64,000 nt of DNA from positions 5,912-69,911 of the forward strand of contig CAYYWZ010000014.1 in assembly GCA_964475415.1 (NCBI GenBank), given 5' to 3'. Shown piece after piece: positions 29,701 through 42,732 of the stretch. This stretch comes from CALCMJ01 sp964475415. Its GTDB lineage: Bacteria; Bacteroidota; Bacteroidia; Chitinophagales; Saprospiraceae. The notes under the pieces are model-generated. The model ran no database searches. It was not told the origin of the DNA and saw only the letters and a program-made list of their open reading frames with translations. A program made the translations under genes and the position numbers. The stretch's first letter is position 1. Each line of letters begins with the position of its first letter.

Positions 29701-32700
29701 CAATGGACCTACTTCTTGAGAAGCAGAACAAGCATCCTCATCGGTATCAGAAAAATTAACAGTAATCGTACTTCCATCAGCGACATAGTCTAAAGTTCCT
29801 CCTACACCATAAGTATATGGTCCATAAGTTGTTCCACTTATTTCTATGTCAAAACTATTACTTACTCCGCCATTTGTAGCACTAGCATTAAGTGTGAGTG
29901 TGTAAAAATCATCTAAAGGATCCGTACTAGTACCATTGTCATTACAAACAAAATCTAGCTGCGTAATATCAAGTAGACAATCATCTGAACAAGGAACAAG
30001 AGGTCCAATCTCTGCAGTGCCTTGACATGCAGGATCGTTGAAATCAACAAAAGTAATGCTTATAGTAGCATTATTAGCTGGCAAGGTAAACATCTGATCT
30101 AAATCGTAGTCTAAGGTTGCTTCATTATTACCATTAATGACGACATTGTATTGAGTCGATCCATTTAGTGAAGACACATTAGTTGTTATAGTATAGAAAT
30201 CATCTGTATCATCTGTACCTGTACCATTATCATTACATTCTATAGTTACACTATTTACAATTATTTCGCAATCAGAGCTACAAGGTTCTAGTTCACCTAT
30301 ATTTATATCATCACTACACGCAGGATCATTTGAGTCTTCATAGCTTAGCGTAACATCGGTTCCGTCAGCTGGTAAATCAAAAGTACCACCCAGGCCGTAA
30401 GTGTAAGTACCTACTAATATATTATTTGCAAAGACATCGAAAGTAGTAGAAGCATTTACAGCTGATGCATTAACTGTAATTGTGTAAAAATCATCACTTG
30501 CATCTGTTCCAGTATCATTATCATTACACACTGCACTTGATTGTGTAATAGTTAGTGTACACTCATCAGAACATGGTTCTAGTGGCCCTATGTTTTGTGT
30601 TAGACTACAATTGACATTATCTACATCATTTATTACTAGCGTTACGTTTCCTCCTACAGCATCAAGCTGGAAGTTGGCAAGTGATCCATAAGTATATACT
30701 CCTAGAGATACACTGTTAAGGAATATTTCATAACTATTCGTAACTCCTGAATTAGTTGCATTGACAGTAAGACTTACCGTATAAAAGTCATCATTATCGT
30801 TTGTACCTGTTCCATTATCATTACACACTGTAAGTATATTAGGATCTATTGTTAGGTCGGTACCTTCAGGAACAACAACATCTACTGAAGTGCCGCAACT
30901 GCTGATGTCATTTACATAAACAGTATATGGACCTGGTGCAAGATCTGTATATATTGAAGATGTTTGCCATGTCGTACCATCTAAGCTATATTCTATTACC
31001 GGAGTACCGTTGCTGCTATTTGCATCGATCTGACCGTCTGAATTGCCAAAGCAAGATTCACCAATTATAATAGGGTCTAGTGTAGGAGTAGGATTTACAG
31101 TAAGATCTATTTCTACTGTAGTTATACATCCAAAGGTATTTTCTACAACTGCAAATATTAATTGATTATTAGCTGTTGTGTTTTCGTAGTTTGGTCCTAT
31201 CGGATTAGTGCCTGCATTTGCATCGCCAAGGTTGTCATAGTAGTTTATCGTATTTCCTGATTCACTAGTTATTGCAGGATTTGCCTCTGTCAAAATAAAA
31301 GTAGCTAGTCCATCATTTTCAGGTCCGTCACAAATTTCTAACGTTGTGTTTTGTGCAACAGGATTTTCATTTATCGTTAAAGTGATAAGTGTTCTTATTG
31401 TACTTATACAACTAGGATCAACATTGCTAACTGTTTCTACATAGTAATTATAAGTGCCTACTGTTGTTTCAGTTGGTTGATAATTTACACCTGTAAAAAT
31501 AGGCGTTCCTCCTGTAGGATCAGTATACCATACTGCGTCAGTGTCAACATCAATAGTTACTGAAAGGGTAGGTGTTGGCTCTCCAAAACATATTTCTTGA
31601 TCGCCATCACTTACAGGAGGATTTACTGTAGGACAATCACAGTTAGGTGGATTGATAACCTGTGTAAATTCACAGCCATCTCCTGATACTAGAGTTAAGG
31701 TTAATACATTATTAATGTCAATTCCTGAAATCGTGTAGGTATCAGAACCATCATCTGATTGCGTACCAGAAGAATTATTAACTTCCGTTGCGTCAGTCAT
31801 AAATATTACATCATAAAGATCTAGTCCATCACACGCTACTGATATAATAGATATACTTGGTGGTTCACTTACAATAACCGTAATTGTCGCTGCATCATCA
31901 GCGCAATTATCCCCTCCATCTAACTGATAAATGAAGTCGTAACTTCCAGGAGTAATTCCACTAAAATCTATAGCTGCTGGATCAGCAAGACTTACTCCTG
32001 CACCTCCATCGGCCCATGTTCCATTTACATCAGCATCAGAACTCAGTAGGTCGACTAAACTAATAATTGAATTGACATCTCCACCATTACAAACGTTGGT
32101 CATATTGTTTGCACCAGCATTTGGAATTTCATCTATTGTTACTTGTATAGTTACAAACTCATCTAGACAAACACCATTACCTGTTACTGTATAGATGTAT
32201 TCATAAGTTCCCCCTGTTAGATTTTCTGCATTCAGTATTCCTGTAGCATCATCAAATTGACCTGTACTCGTCGTCTCTGTCCATACACCGATATCTACTC
32301 CTGGAGTAAGAAGTGTATTAAGATCTATAGTAGAACCTGTTTCGTTACAGATAGCTATGGCATTATTATCACCAACAATCGGAGGATCTTGAAGCATAAC
32401 AGTAACAGGAATTTCTGAGGTACAGTCTCCGTTACTAGCCAATATATAATAAGTTGTTGTCTCTGTTGGCGTAACTATTGTGTTCGTTATTTCATTAATA
32501 ACCGTTGCAGGAGTTCCACTGTGGTAAGTTATAACTGGACTACCACCATTAGCCTCTGTTACAGAAATGGAAGATAAGTCAAAATTATCACCAGAACATA
32601 TAAGCGGCATATCTGTAGTTAATATCTCAGGTAGAGACTCTATGTTTATGGTGATAGGAATTTCATTAGAACAGTTATCTATAGTAGCTAATATATAATA

Positions 32701-35700
32701 GGTAGTTGTACTGTTAATATTTACAATTGTAGATCCTAATTCATTACCAGGTGTTGCAGGCGTACCACTATGATAGGTGATCGTTGCACCGGTTGAATTT
32801 GCATCAGTTATAGTGATCGTTGATAGATCTATATCTGTGCCTTCGCAAGAAATAGCAGGGATGTTATCCGCAGAAATTTCAGGTTCTGGATCGAATTCAA
32901 TTAACTGATCATGAACGATCGTATTGTTTGTACAAGGATTTGTGAATTCCCAATGGTAGGTAAATGATCCACCGTTATCTATTGCTGTTCCAGTAACTGT
33001 AGAATTAATTAAACAACTTCCAGTTTCATTATTCGTATATTCAAGATCCGTCATTGCTGGCAAGTCAGCGCCACATGCTAATGTTATATTGCCAGGAACA
33101 TCTATAAAGCTAGGTTCTGTAGCCGGATTGATCGTTATTGTTTGTATATGAATTATGGTTCTATCACAATCATCTGTAAAACTATATTCTACAGTAATAC
33201 TTCCTCCACACTCAGTGGTGTTATCCATTACGACTGGATCTACTATTCCGTTTATTCCACAATCTCCTGCTAATCCATTGGATACAGCAATAGACTCATA
33301 CATTTCAGGAATATCAGAGCAACTAAGTTCTAGATTACCTGGAGGATTTGTAAAGCTAGCTTCGGCAGCTGGTTCTACAGTTATAATTTGTGTTGCTGTA
33401 ATTGTTCTATCACAATCATCTGTATAAGTCCATGTGTTTGTAAGTTCTCCACCACATGCATCGAAACTTCCAGTCTGAACACCTTCTACACTTCCAGTAA
33501 TAGCGCATACACCTGTTTCGCTATTCGTATAAGATAGGTCTTCTATTGTGGCAGGAACAGTATTACAATCTACAGTTATATTAGCTGGCACATTGATAAA
33601 TGATGCAATAGGAGCTTCTTCGATCGTAAGTGTTTGGCTGTGAGAAAGTGGATTACCACATTCATCAAATCCTTCCCAAGTATAGGTGACATCACCTCCT
33701 TGACAAGGACTTGTATTATCCATAATTACTCCTGTAATCATTCCACTTATCTCACATGCATCACTTAAGTTATTTGTGTAAGCAAGATCTTCTAAAGTTG
33801 GAAGTCCTTCTGCACAAGTAAGACTCATATTAACCGGAGGATCTATAAAACTTGGCGCCGGTGCTGGATTGATCGTTATATTTTGAACATGTGAAAGTGG
33901 GTTGCCACAATTATCTGTTCCCATCCATGTGTAGACTATTGTTGATCCACAAGGATCTATATCGCCCGTCATAGAGCCCGGTATTGAGCCACTGTTTTCA
34001 CAACTTCCTACTCCTCCATTAGTATAGTCGATAGGATCTAGTGCAGGTAGTCCATCTATACATTCTATCGTAATATCAGTAGGTGGATTTACTAGTGTAG
34101 CTGCATCAGCTTGAGTTATAGTTATCGTCTGAGTATGTGATAAGGGATAATTACACTCAGTTAGAATTTCCCAAGTATATACAAGTGTTCCTTCGCTACA
34201 AGCATTAGGTCCTCCAGAAGATGTACCTATTATACTTCCTGATATTTCGCAAGAATTTGCAGCACTATTAGTGTAATCAAGATCAATTAAATCAGGGATA
34301 AGATCTCCACAAGCAATTGTTATATCAGCCGGTGGATTTGTTATTGTTGGTTCTGGTGCAGGATTTACCGTTATATTTTGTATGTGAGAAAGTGGATTAC
34401 CGCAGTCATCTATACCTGTCCAAGTATAAGTAAGTGTTCCTCCACACGCATCAAAAGAACCTGAAGAAATTCCATCTATACTTCCATCATTTGCACAAGG
34501 ATCCAGAAGAGAATTACTAAAGGCAATTGGGTTAAGCGCTGGCGGAGCATCTACACATTCTATTGTTATATCAGCTGGAGCATCTATTAAAACAGCTGCT
34601 GCGGTAGGTAGTACCGTTATTATCTGTGTATAACTTAATGGGTTACCGCATTCGTCAACACCTGTCCATTCGTAAGAAACAACAGAGCCACAAGTTTCTA
34701 TCATACCAGTTTGTACACCCGCTATACTTCCAGATATGTTACATAGACCTATTATGCCGTTATCATAATTCAGATCTTCTAACAGTGGTAATCCATCTTC
34801 ACAATTTATAGTAATGTCAGTTGGTGTATTAGTAAATGTAGGTTCAGTTGCAGGTTCAATAGTTATAGTCTGAGTATGAGTGAGTGGATTGTCACAAATG
34901 TCTACACCTGTCCATTCATAAGTGATAGTTGAGCCACAAGCTTCGACAGTTCCAGTTTGGATTCCGGTAATTGCTCCAGAAATATTACAATCACCTAACA
35001 CTCCATTATCATAGTCTAGGTCTTCTAGTAGAGGTAAACTCTCATCACAAGCTATCGTTACATCCATTGGAGGATTAGTAAAAGTAGGTGCTGGAGCTGG
35101 ATTTATAGTTATGTTTTGTGTATACATTAGTGGGTTTCCACATTCATCTGTACCGCTATATTCATAGGTAATTGCGTTGCCACAAGGGTCTGGAGTTCCT
35201 ACTTGCATACCATTATTAAAGGTTCCAGAAATGTTACAATCTCCGATAACATTATTATCGTAAGATATATCCTCAAAAGCTGGTAATGGATCACCACAAG
35301 TAATCGTAAGATCAGCTGGGGGATTTACCACTACAGGCACCGGAGCAGGATCTACAGTTATGTTTTGTGTATACATTAATGGATTTCCACAAATATCTAC
35401 GCCACTATAATCTATGGTTATAGAGTTGCCACATGGGTCAGGTAAGCCATTGAGTACTCCGTCTATTGTTCCAGAAATATTGCATATACCTACAACACCA
35501 TTATCGTAAGCTATTGGATTAGCTGTGGGTAGTGGATCACCGCAAGTAATAGTTATATCACTTGGAGGATTTGTAAATATGGGAGCAGGAGCAGGATCGA
35601 TAGTAATCGTCTGTGTATGCATTAGTGGATTTCCGCATTCGTCGGTACCATTGTAATCTATCGTTATGGAATTTCCACAAGGATCGGGAGTACCATTTAT

Positions 35701-38700
35701 AACACCATCTACAAAACCTGTGATTTCGCAATCACCATTCAGACCATTGCTATATTCTAGCGGATCAGCATTAGGAAGTGGATCTCCACAGGTGATGGTT
35801 ATATCAGCTGGAGGGTTATTGAAAGTTGGAGCAGGTGCTGGATCTACTGTTATAATTTGTGTATATGTCAATGGGTTTCCACATTCATCATTACCACTAT
35901 ATTCATAAGTTATAGAATTGCCACATGGATCTGGTGTACCTACTTGCATTCCATTGTTAAACGTTCCAGATATATTGCAATCTCCAACTACACCATTGTC
36001 ATAAGATATGTCTTGAAAAGCTGGTAAAGCATCCCCACAAGTGATCGTTATATCAGCTGGTGGATTTACAACCATTGGAGCAGGTGCAGGATCTATTGTT
36101 ATCGTTTGAATATATGTCAAAGGATTTCCACATACATCTATATCATTATATTCGTATGTGATTGCATTTCCGCATGCTTCAGGAGTACCTACTTGCATAC
36201 CATTGATTGTTCCAGAAATATTACAATCACCTACAATTCCATTATCATAGTCTATTGGCTGGATAGTAGGAAGTATATCACCACAAGTGATAGTAAGATC
36301 AGCTGGAGGATTTACTAATGATGGAGCAGGTGCCGGATCTACGGTAATTGTTTGAACATATGTCAAAGCAAGACCACATTCATCATTACCACTATACTCA
36401 TAAGTAATAGTATTACCACAAGGATCTGGTGTGCCTACCTGTATTCCATTATTAAATGTACCTGATATTTCACAATCTCCAGTTAAACCATTGTTATATT
36501 CTATATCCACAAATGGGGGTAAAGGATTACCACAAGTGATAGTAAGATCTGCTGGTGGGTTTACAACTATTGGAGCAGGTGCCGGATCTATCGTTATCGT
36601 TTGAATATGTTCTAATGGATTCATACAATTGTCCATTCCTGAGTAAACATAAGTTATCGTATTGCCACAAGGATCTGGTGTTCCTACCTGCATAGCGGTA
36701 TTGAAAGAACCAGCATTGGCACAATCACCGGTAAGTCCGTTATCAAATTCTACTGTACCAAAAGGCGGTAAAGCATCACCACATTGTATGGTTATATTAG
36801 CAGGGAAATTTGTTATTACAGCAGGCGCCGCTGGTGTTATTGTTATCGTTTGAGTATGCTCTAATGGATTCATACAATTGTCCATTCCTGAGTAAACATA
36901 AGTTATCGTATTGCCACAAGGATCTGGTGTTCCTACCTGCATAGCGGTATTGAAAGAACCAGCATTGGCACAATCACCGGTAAGTCCGTTATCAAATTCT
37001 ACTGTACCAAAAGGCGGTAAAGCATCACCACATTGTATGGTNNNNNNNNNNNNNNNNNNNNNNNNNNNNNNNNNNNNNNNNNNNNNNNNNNNNNNNNNNN
37101 NNNNNNNNNNNNNNNNNNNNNNNNNNNNNNNNNNNNNNNNNCGTTATCAAATTCTACTGTACCAAAAGGCGGTAAAGCATCACCACATTGTATGGTCATA
37201 TTTGGAGGAAATACCGTTACCACTGCAGCAGGTGCAGGATCAATTGTTATCGTTTGCGTGTAAGTCAATGGATTTGAACAAACATCAGATCCACTATATT
37301 CATAGATAATAGTATTCCCACAAGGATTAGGAGTTCCTACTTGCATACCATTGTTAAAGAAACCAGAAATTTCACAATCACCATTAAGACCGTTGTTATA
37401 TTCTATGTCTACAAAGGGAGGTAGTGGGTCACCACAAGTAATCGTAATGTTAGCCGGAGGATTTACAACCATAGGTGCTGGTGCTTCTTCTACAGTTACT
37501 TCTACAACATAAGTTACTGTGTGGTTACAATTAACAATCTCTTCGTAAGTATATTCTATAATGTTACCGCACGGATTAGGATTTTCATTGTAGGTTCCAC
37601 TAGCTATTTGACCTTCTATCAGACATGACCCCGTTAACTCGTTACTATACTGAAGCGGCGGGAATGTAGGCAAAGGATCTCCACATGTGATCGTTACATC
37701 AGCAGGTGGATTTTGTGGCGTTGGTGCTGGCGCAGGTTCGATTTGTATCAATTGGGTATAGTTAAATACATTGTTACATTCGTCTGTTCCGTTCCACTCG
37801 TAGTTTACCATGTTTCCACATGGATTTGGAGTCCCATTAAGTACACCAGTAATTGATCCTTCTACAAGACAAGCTCCAGAACCATTATTGGTATAATCTA
37901 TTGTTGCTACGGCAGGTATCATGTCACCACATTGTATGGTAATAAAAGCCGGGGGCGGATTTACCAAAGTAGGAGTTACTGGTTCTATTGTTATTATTTG
38001 CGTATGAGATATTTGAGATTGAGGGCAAGCATCAGCACCATTATACACCCAAGTATATTCTACTGTTCCTCCACAGCCATCAAACATTTCTGTAGAGCTT
38101 CCAGGTACAACATCACTAATCATACACATTCCAGTAAGTCCATTTTCTACATTTAAATCGACTAGAGGAGGTAAAGGATCTCCACATGTTATGGTAATAT
38201 TTGCTGGTGGATTTACAAATGAAACAGCTGCTGCTGGATTAATAGTTATTACCTGTGTATGTGATAGAATTGAACCGCAAGGATCTGGACCTTCGAATAT
38301 ATATTCAAGTGTTCCTCCTGAACAGGCATCATAGGATACTACTCCTTCTATTCCTGTAAGTGTACCCATTATTTGACATATGCCTAACTCACCATTATCA
38401 TACGTAATATCTTCTAATGGTGGAATATCATCTACACATTCTATGGTGATATTTGCTGGTAAACTCAGCGTAGGTATATCTGCAGGTTGTACAGTTATAA
38501 TTTGTGTATAAGAAATCTGGGATTGTGGACAAGCATCAGCACCATTATATACCCAGATATATTCTACTGTTCCACCGCAACCATCAAACATTTCTGTAGA
38601 GCTTCCAGATACTACATCTGAGATCATACACATACCTGACAATCCATTTTCTACATTTAAATCGACTAGAGGAGGTAAAGGATCTCCACATGTTATGGTA

Positions 38701-41700
38701 ATATTTGCTGGTGGATTTACAAATGAAACAGCTGCTGCTGGATTAATAGTTATTACCTGTGTATGTGATAGAATTGAACCGCAAGGATCTGGACCTTCGA
38801 ATATATATTCAAGTGTTCCTCCTGAACAGGCATCATAGGATACTACTCCTTCTATTCCTGTAAGTGTACCCATTATTTGACATACACCCCCTTCACCATT
38901 GTCATACATTATATCTTCAAGAACAGGAATATCATCCACACACTCTATTGTAATGTTTGGAGGTAATACAAGAGTAGGAATATTTGCTGGTTCTACTGTG
39001 ATAACTTGTGTATAAGAAATTTGAGATTGGGGGCAAGCATCTGCACCATTATATTCCCAAGTATATTCTATAGTTCCTCCACAGCCGTCAAACATTTCCA
39101 TGGAGGTTCCAGAAACTACATCAGAAAGCTCGCACATCCCTGATAGTCCATTCTCTACATCTAAATCGATAAGAGGGGGTAAAGCATCACCACAAGTTAT
39201 TGTAATATCGGCTGGTGGATTTATAAATGTTACTGCTGGTGCAGGATTGATTTGTATAGTTTGTGTATAGTTAACAGGTGTGCCACAAAGGTCACCTGTG
39301 TAGATATATTCGTAGGTTCCTCCTGTACAAGGATCATAATCTATATTATTATCAGTGACAGTAATAGTGGATGATGCAGCGCATATCCCTGTAAGTCCAT
39401 TATCTATAAAAATGTCATCTGCACTCGGTATATCATCGATACATTCTATTGTTATACTTGGCGGCTCTGTAAAACTCAATCCAATTGCAGGCTCTACGGT
39501 AATCGTTTGTGTATGTGATATCATAGATCCTGGTTGGAAACAAAAGTTATTGAATTCCCAAGTATAAGTTATTTCTCCTCCACATCCATCATAAGATCCT
39601 GACTGAACTCCAGATTGAGGTCCTGCAACTTCACATGCTCCAGTCAAACCATTAGAAACCTGTAGATCTATAAGTGGTGGTACTGGATCCCCACAGGTTA
39701 TCGTCACATCAGCTGGTGTTGATAGAAACATAGGATCTGGTGCAGGGCTGATTGTTACACTTTGTTCCCATACCAAAGGATTATTACAATCATCAAATCC
39801 ACTCCATCTATAGGTTACAAGTCCATTATCGCACGGATTGCTAGGAGGGTCAAAGAAAATTAAAGAACCTGTTATTGATTCTGAATTTGCACAACCTCCT
39901 GTTTCACCATTATCGTAAGGGAGAGGATCGAAATCTGGAACATCTGCCTCACAGTCAACTGTAATATCTTGCGGTGCTGTAACTGGATCTATAATTGCTG
40001 GAGGTATGGGATCTACAGTTATAGTTTGAGTGTGGCTCAATATATGGCCACAGGCATCCATTCCATTCCATTCTCTTATTATTGTTCCTCCATCACATTT
40101 GTTATAATTATTGAAAGTTTCGCTTCCATTTAGTACTCCTTGTAATTGACATACTCCTGGACCAGCTAAACCATTATCAAAAATAAGTTGAACTATAGTA
40201 GGTATAGCATCATTACAAGTAAGCGTAATATCTGGTGCCGGTGTTACGTCTAAAATAGCTGGCGTAAGTGGAGAGACAGTGATGGTTTGCATAAATGTTG
40301 CTGGATTACCACACTGATCTGTATACGTCCATGTTCTTTCTATCGTACTTCCTTCACATCTGTCGAAGTTGCTAACCTCCGTTCCTAGCACTTGTCCTGG
40401 ACTATCACAATTATCTATGTATTCTAACTGACCTAAAACTGGAATATTTTCAAAGCAATCAGATGTCAAAGTAGCAGGTGGCGTATTTATAAAAACTGGA
40501 CTTTCTGTATCAGTAGCACTAAAACTTGTAGAGACAAAATCACAACAAGAAATAGAACAATCAAAATCCGATATAGTCCCACCCACATTCGGTAAAGATG
40601 GACTTGGTATAGGACCTGTGTCACCTATATATAAATTATAAATAACAACCGTATAATCAGCACATACATTAGGTAGAGTATAGTTTAAATCTTCAAATTG
40701 TCTAACAATTATATTTCCAGCATCGTCCAAAAGGTATACATAAGTTTGATATTGGTTTGCTGTTTGATTACCTGATGGAAATACATTTATTGTTTCTCCA
40801 GGACAGACATCATTTATTGGAGATATATTGCCTGCATCAGATTCGCAACAGAACCCTGGATCTATCTCTATATGTCCATTATCGTTCGGTAAACTATCTA
40901 GTAGTACATAGTAGGTGCTCGTTACATCTATTATATCTACCAATGAAGCATCTCCATCACATCCTACAGAGGTAAGATTATTACAACTTGTACCGGTAAA
41001 CAACTCAAAATGGGAACCCGAAACATTAAAATAGTCTAACTCTGGATCTACATCGAAGGTTAACCATGTCCCGTGCTCTGCAAATCCATAACATCCAATA
41101 CTTATATCTTGACAAGAGAAAACTACACCATCATAATCAAATGAGTTGTCACAGTTTAATGTTCCTATATCATTAGAAACTATGCACTCATCATATAGCA
41201 CTTCATTGTCATTTACAATTAATTCAAATGATCCGAATCCTCCAGAGCCAGGATTTATACCAGCTTCGATATACAAGACATCACCGGGAAATAAACAAGA
41301 TATATTGGCTGGAGAAGGTATTCCAGTAAAACAATTCAGACCACTACCTAATTCTGCAAGTAATACTGTTTGTATACCAGGTGTAATATCTATTCCGTTA
41401 ATATCTATATCTACATTGTTTCCATTTATTACTGTATACTCGAACCAAACAAAACCATCAGAACATAATGTGTTTGCAGTTTCCCAGGTATTAGCATTTA
41501 TAGGAGTTGCATTTATACAATCATCATTTATAGCTCCATATTCTTCGTTATAATCTACTCCTATATTGAAAAGTCCTGTATTTGCAGATTCTGATGCTAC
41601 TTGTATATAATAAGTTGTACCAGATGTAAGTCCGCAGATAATTTCACTTACACTAGCTACTTCACAATAGTGTTCTACTGGAGAAGTTAATAGAGAACAA

Positions 41701-42506
41701 TCTGTTACAATCGATATGGTATAGGGACCTCCAGTAAAAGTAGCAAAGTCAAATTCTACATTAGATCCACTGGCAGTAAATTCATACCAAACAGTAGATT
41801 GATAATTAGTTACAGGGCAGAAAGTAATAGGACTGTAGTCAATATCTGCTGTAGAACCTATATTGTCTTCAGTAGGAAAGGCTCCATTTACTAGTGGAGT
41901 AGCGCTCCCACAACCATCCATTAATATAATAGAGTTAACAACACTACTAGAAGTATTGCTAATTTCAATAATCGATGGTTCTTCGTTTTTGTTAGGATAT
42001 AAAAATCTATTTGTAAAAGGAAATTCATGTAAGTCATATGCTTCTTTCTTGACAGCATTAAGTTCGAAAGAAAAATCTGTTACCCCTTCACTTTGTTGAC
42101 TTATGACCAAGAAATATTCCTTGTTTAGTTGGAGATCTTTTATTTTATACGGAGCTCCGGAAAGAGTAATACCATCACGGGTTGAGAAATATAGTACACC
42201 CTCATCTAAGCCTTTACTTAAATTTTCGGTGAGTGCAACAGTATATGCTCCTCCGGATCCGTATAATAATTCTAATTCTTTATGTGTAGCAATAAAGCTA
42301 TAGGTCTTTTTCTTTACTAGTTTGCTTGAAGAGATAATTTGATTGTCCTTGATTGGAGAAGCTCCTTTGTTTTGAGAATGGAATTGGTATACGCGATTAA
42401 GCTGGACTTCAGTAGTTAAAGCAGCGGCAGTGTCATAAAAGTTAGCATAAACTTCTATTTGGCTCACACAAAGCAAGCACGTAATAATAAATGAAATTAG
42501 TCTCAT
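20726..42506 (-). CDS. Giant T9SS-exported surface protein (~7,156 aa), interrupted only by two scaffold gaps
   Basis: Three apparent frames (42506-37142, 37041-23889, 23788-20726) are one gene. At each N-run the flanking 55 bp are duplicated, and removing 155 bp (100 N plus one 55-mer) joins the frames exactly, giving about 7,156 residues. Approximate order in the joined protein: signal peptide 1-21; N-terminal adhesin-like region to ~669; ~30 Cys-rich units of ~83 aa (~670-3156); a linker of Ig/SprB-like modules (~3157-3832); ~27 Cys-rich units of ~98.6 aa with a CNDNGT..DxxDDFY motif (~3833-6494); five or so PKD/SprB-like modules; then a C-terminal type B sorting domain starting PNVFSPNEDGEND and ending in SGSVTVIR. 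T9SS cargo with such tails is exported and held on the surface. A role in adhesion or gliding is inferred. Apparent starts at 36942 and 23620 (a TTG) and the stop at 36999 are gap artefacts. The start ATG at 42506 is followed by a clear signal peptide. A near-consensus -7 (TAAACTTG, 42580 to 42573) lies upstream. Confidence 0.9.
22714..30855 (-). repeat. Repeat array B: ~27 coding units of ~98.6 codons
   Basis: Each unit reads xxCNDNGTxxDxxDDFY-(NASAxN)-(YGPFxYG)-(FTLPADG)-(DxDxxxC)-PCSxxC, about four Cys per unit. The acidic CNDNGT..DDFY stretch resembles Ca-binding loops (inference). Most units are 97-99 aa. A higher-order duplication of four units is visible: the unit at 24373 recurs at 25561, offset 1188 bp = 4 x 99 codons. 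The scaffold gap at 23789-23888 falls inside this array. Confidence 0.9.
23789..23888. other. Scaffold gap (100 N) with identical 55-bp flanks, inside repeat array B
   Basis: Positions 23734-23788 and 23889-23943 are the same 55 bp. A third copy is at 24186-24240, 297 bp (99 codons) further on. The contigs therefore probably overlap by one assembly k-mer in a near-identical repeat. Collapsing 155 bp restores the reading frame. Confidence 0.93.
32885..40500 (-). repeat. Repeat array A: ~30 coding units of ~83 codons (HYR-like)
   Basis: Units read NPPADITITCGDPLP-(YDNG)-(GDCxISG)-(GTPDPCGN)-(YEYSGxDECGNPL)-(YTQTITVDPAPAP), about four Cys each, and resemble HYR/Ig-like extracellular modules. 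Units sampled at 83-84 aa give exact in-frame offsets: 249 bp between 36611 and 36860 (one unit), and 504 bp between 38139-38380 and 38643-38884 (two units, 242 bp identical). The scaffold gap at 37042-37141 falls inside this array. Confidence 0.9.
37042..37141. other. Scaffold gap (100 N) with identical 55-bp flanks, inside repeat array A
   Basis: Positions 36987-37041 and 37142-37196 are the same 55 bp, and a third copy is at 36738-36792, 249 bp (83 codons) away. Collapsing 155 bp joins the frames on either side. The gap is best read as a repeat-induced contig overlap, possibly with collapsed copies. Confidence 0.93.
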
Positions 42507-42732
42507 TATTAAGCAAAGTATCCTAGATATTTATCCAGGGTGTACATTTTGAATATATTTCTCAAGTTTATGACACCATAAATATACGGTACACCTATGC
42601 ATTAATCGATAAATGTTAAAATTCTATTTAATTTTTTCATATATGGTAATACATAATGTATAAAGACTTGATTATAAATATTTTATATTTTAACTTATAT
42701 TTATATTCACTAAATAAAATTTTGTTAGACTA

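Noticed and set aside
36942..36999. Separate gene ends and starts at 36999, 36942, 23761 and 23620
   Set aside because: They arise because the 100-N runs shift the frame by one base; 23620 is a TTG inside a repeat unit (ALTPCSS). Removing the 155-bp duplication restores one frame.
22714..40500. CRISPR array or DNA-level satellite
   Set aside because: Periods of 249-252 and ~297 bp are whole codon multiples, units differ mainly as protein variants, and there are no short identical repeats with unique spacers.
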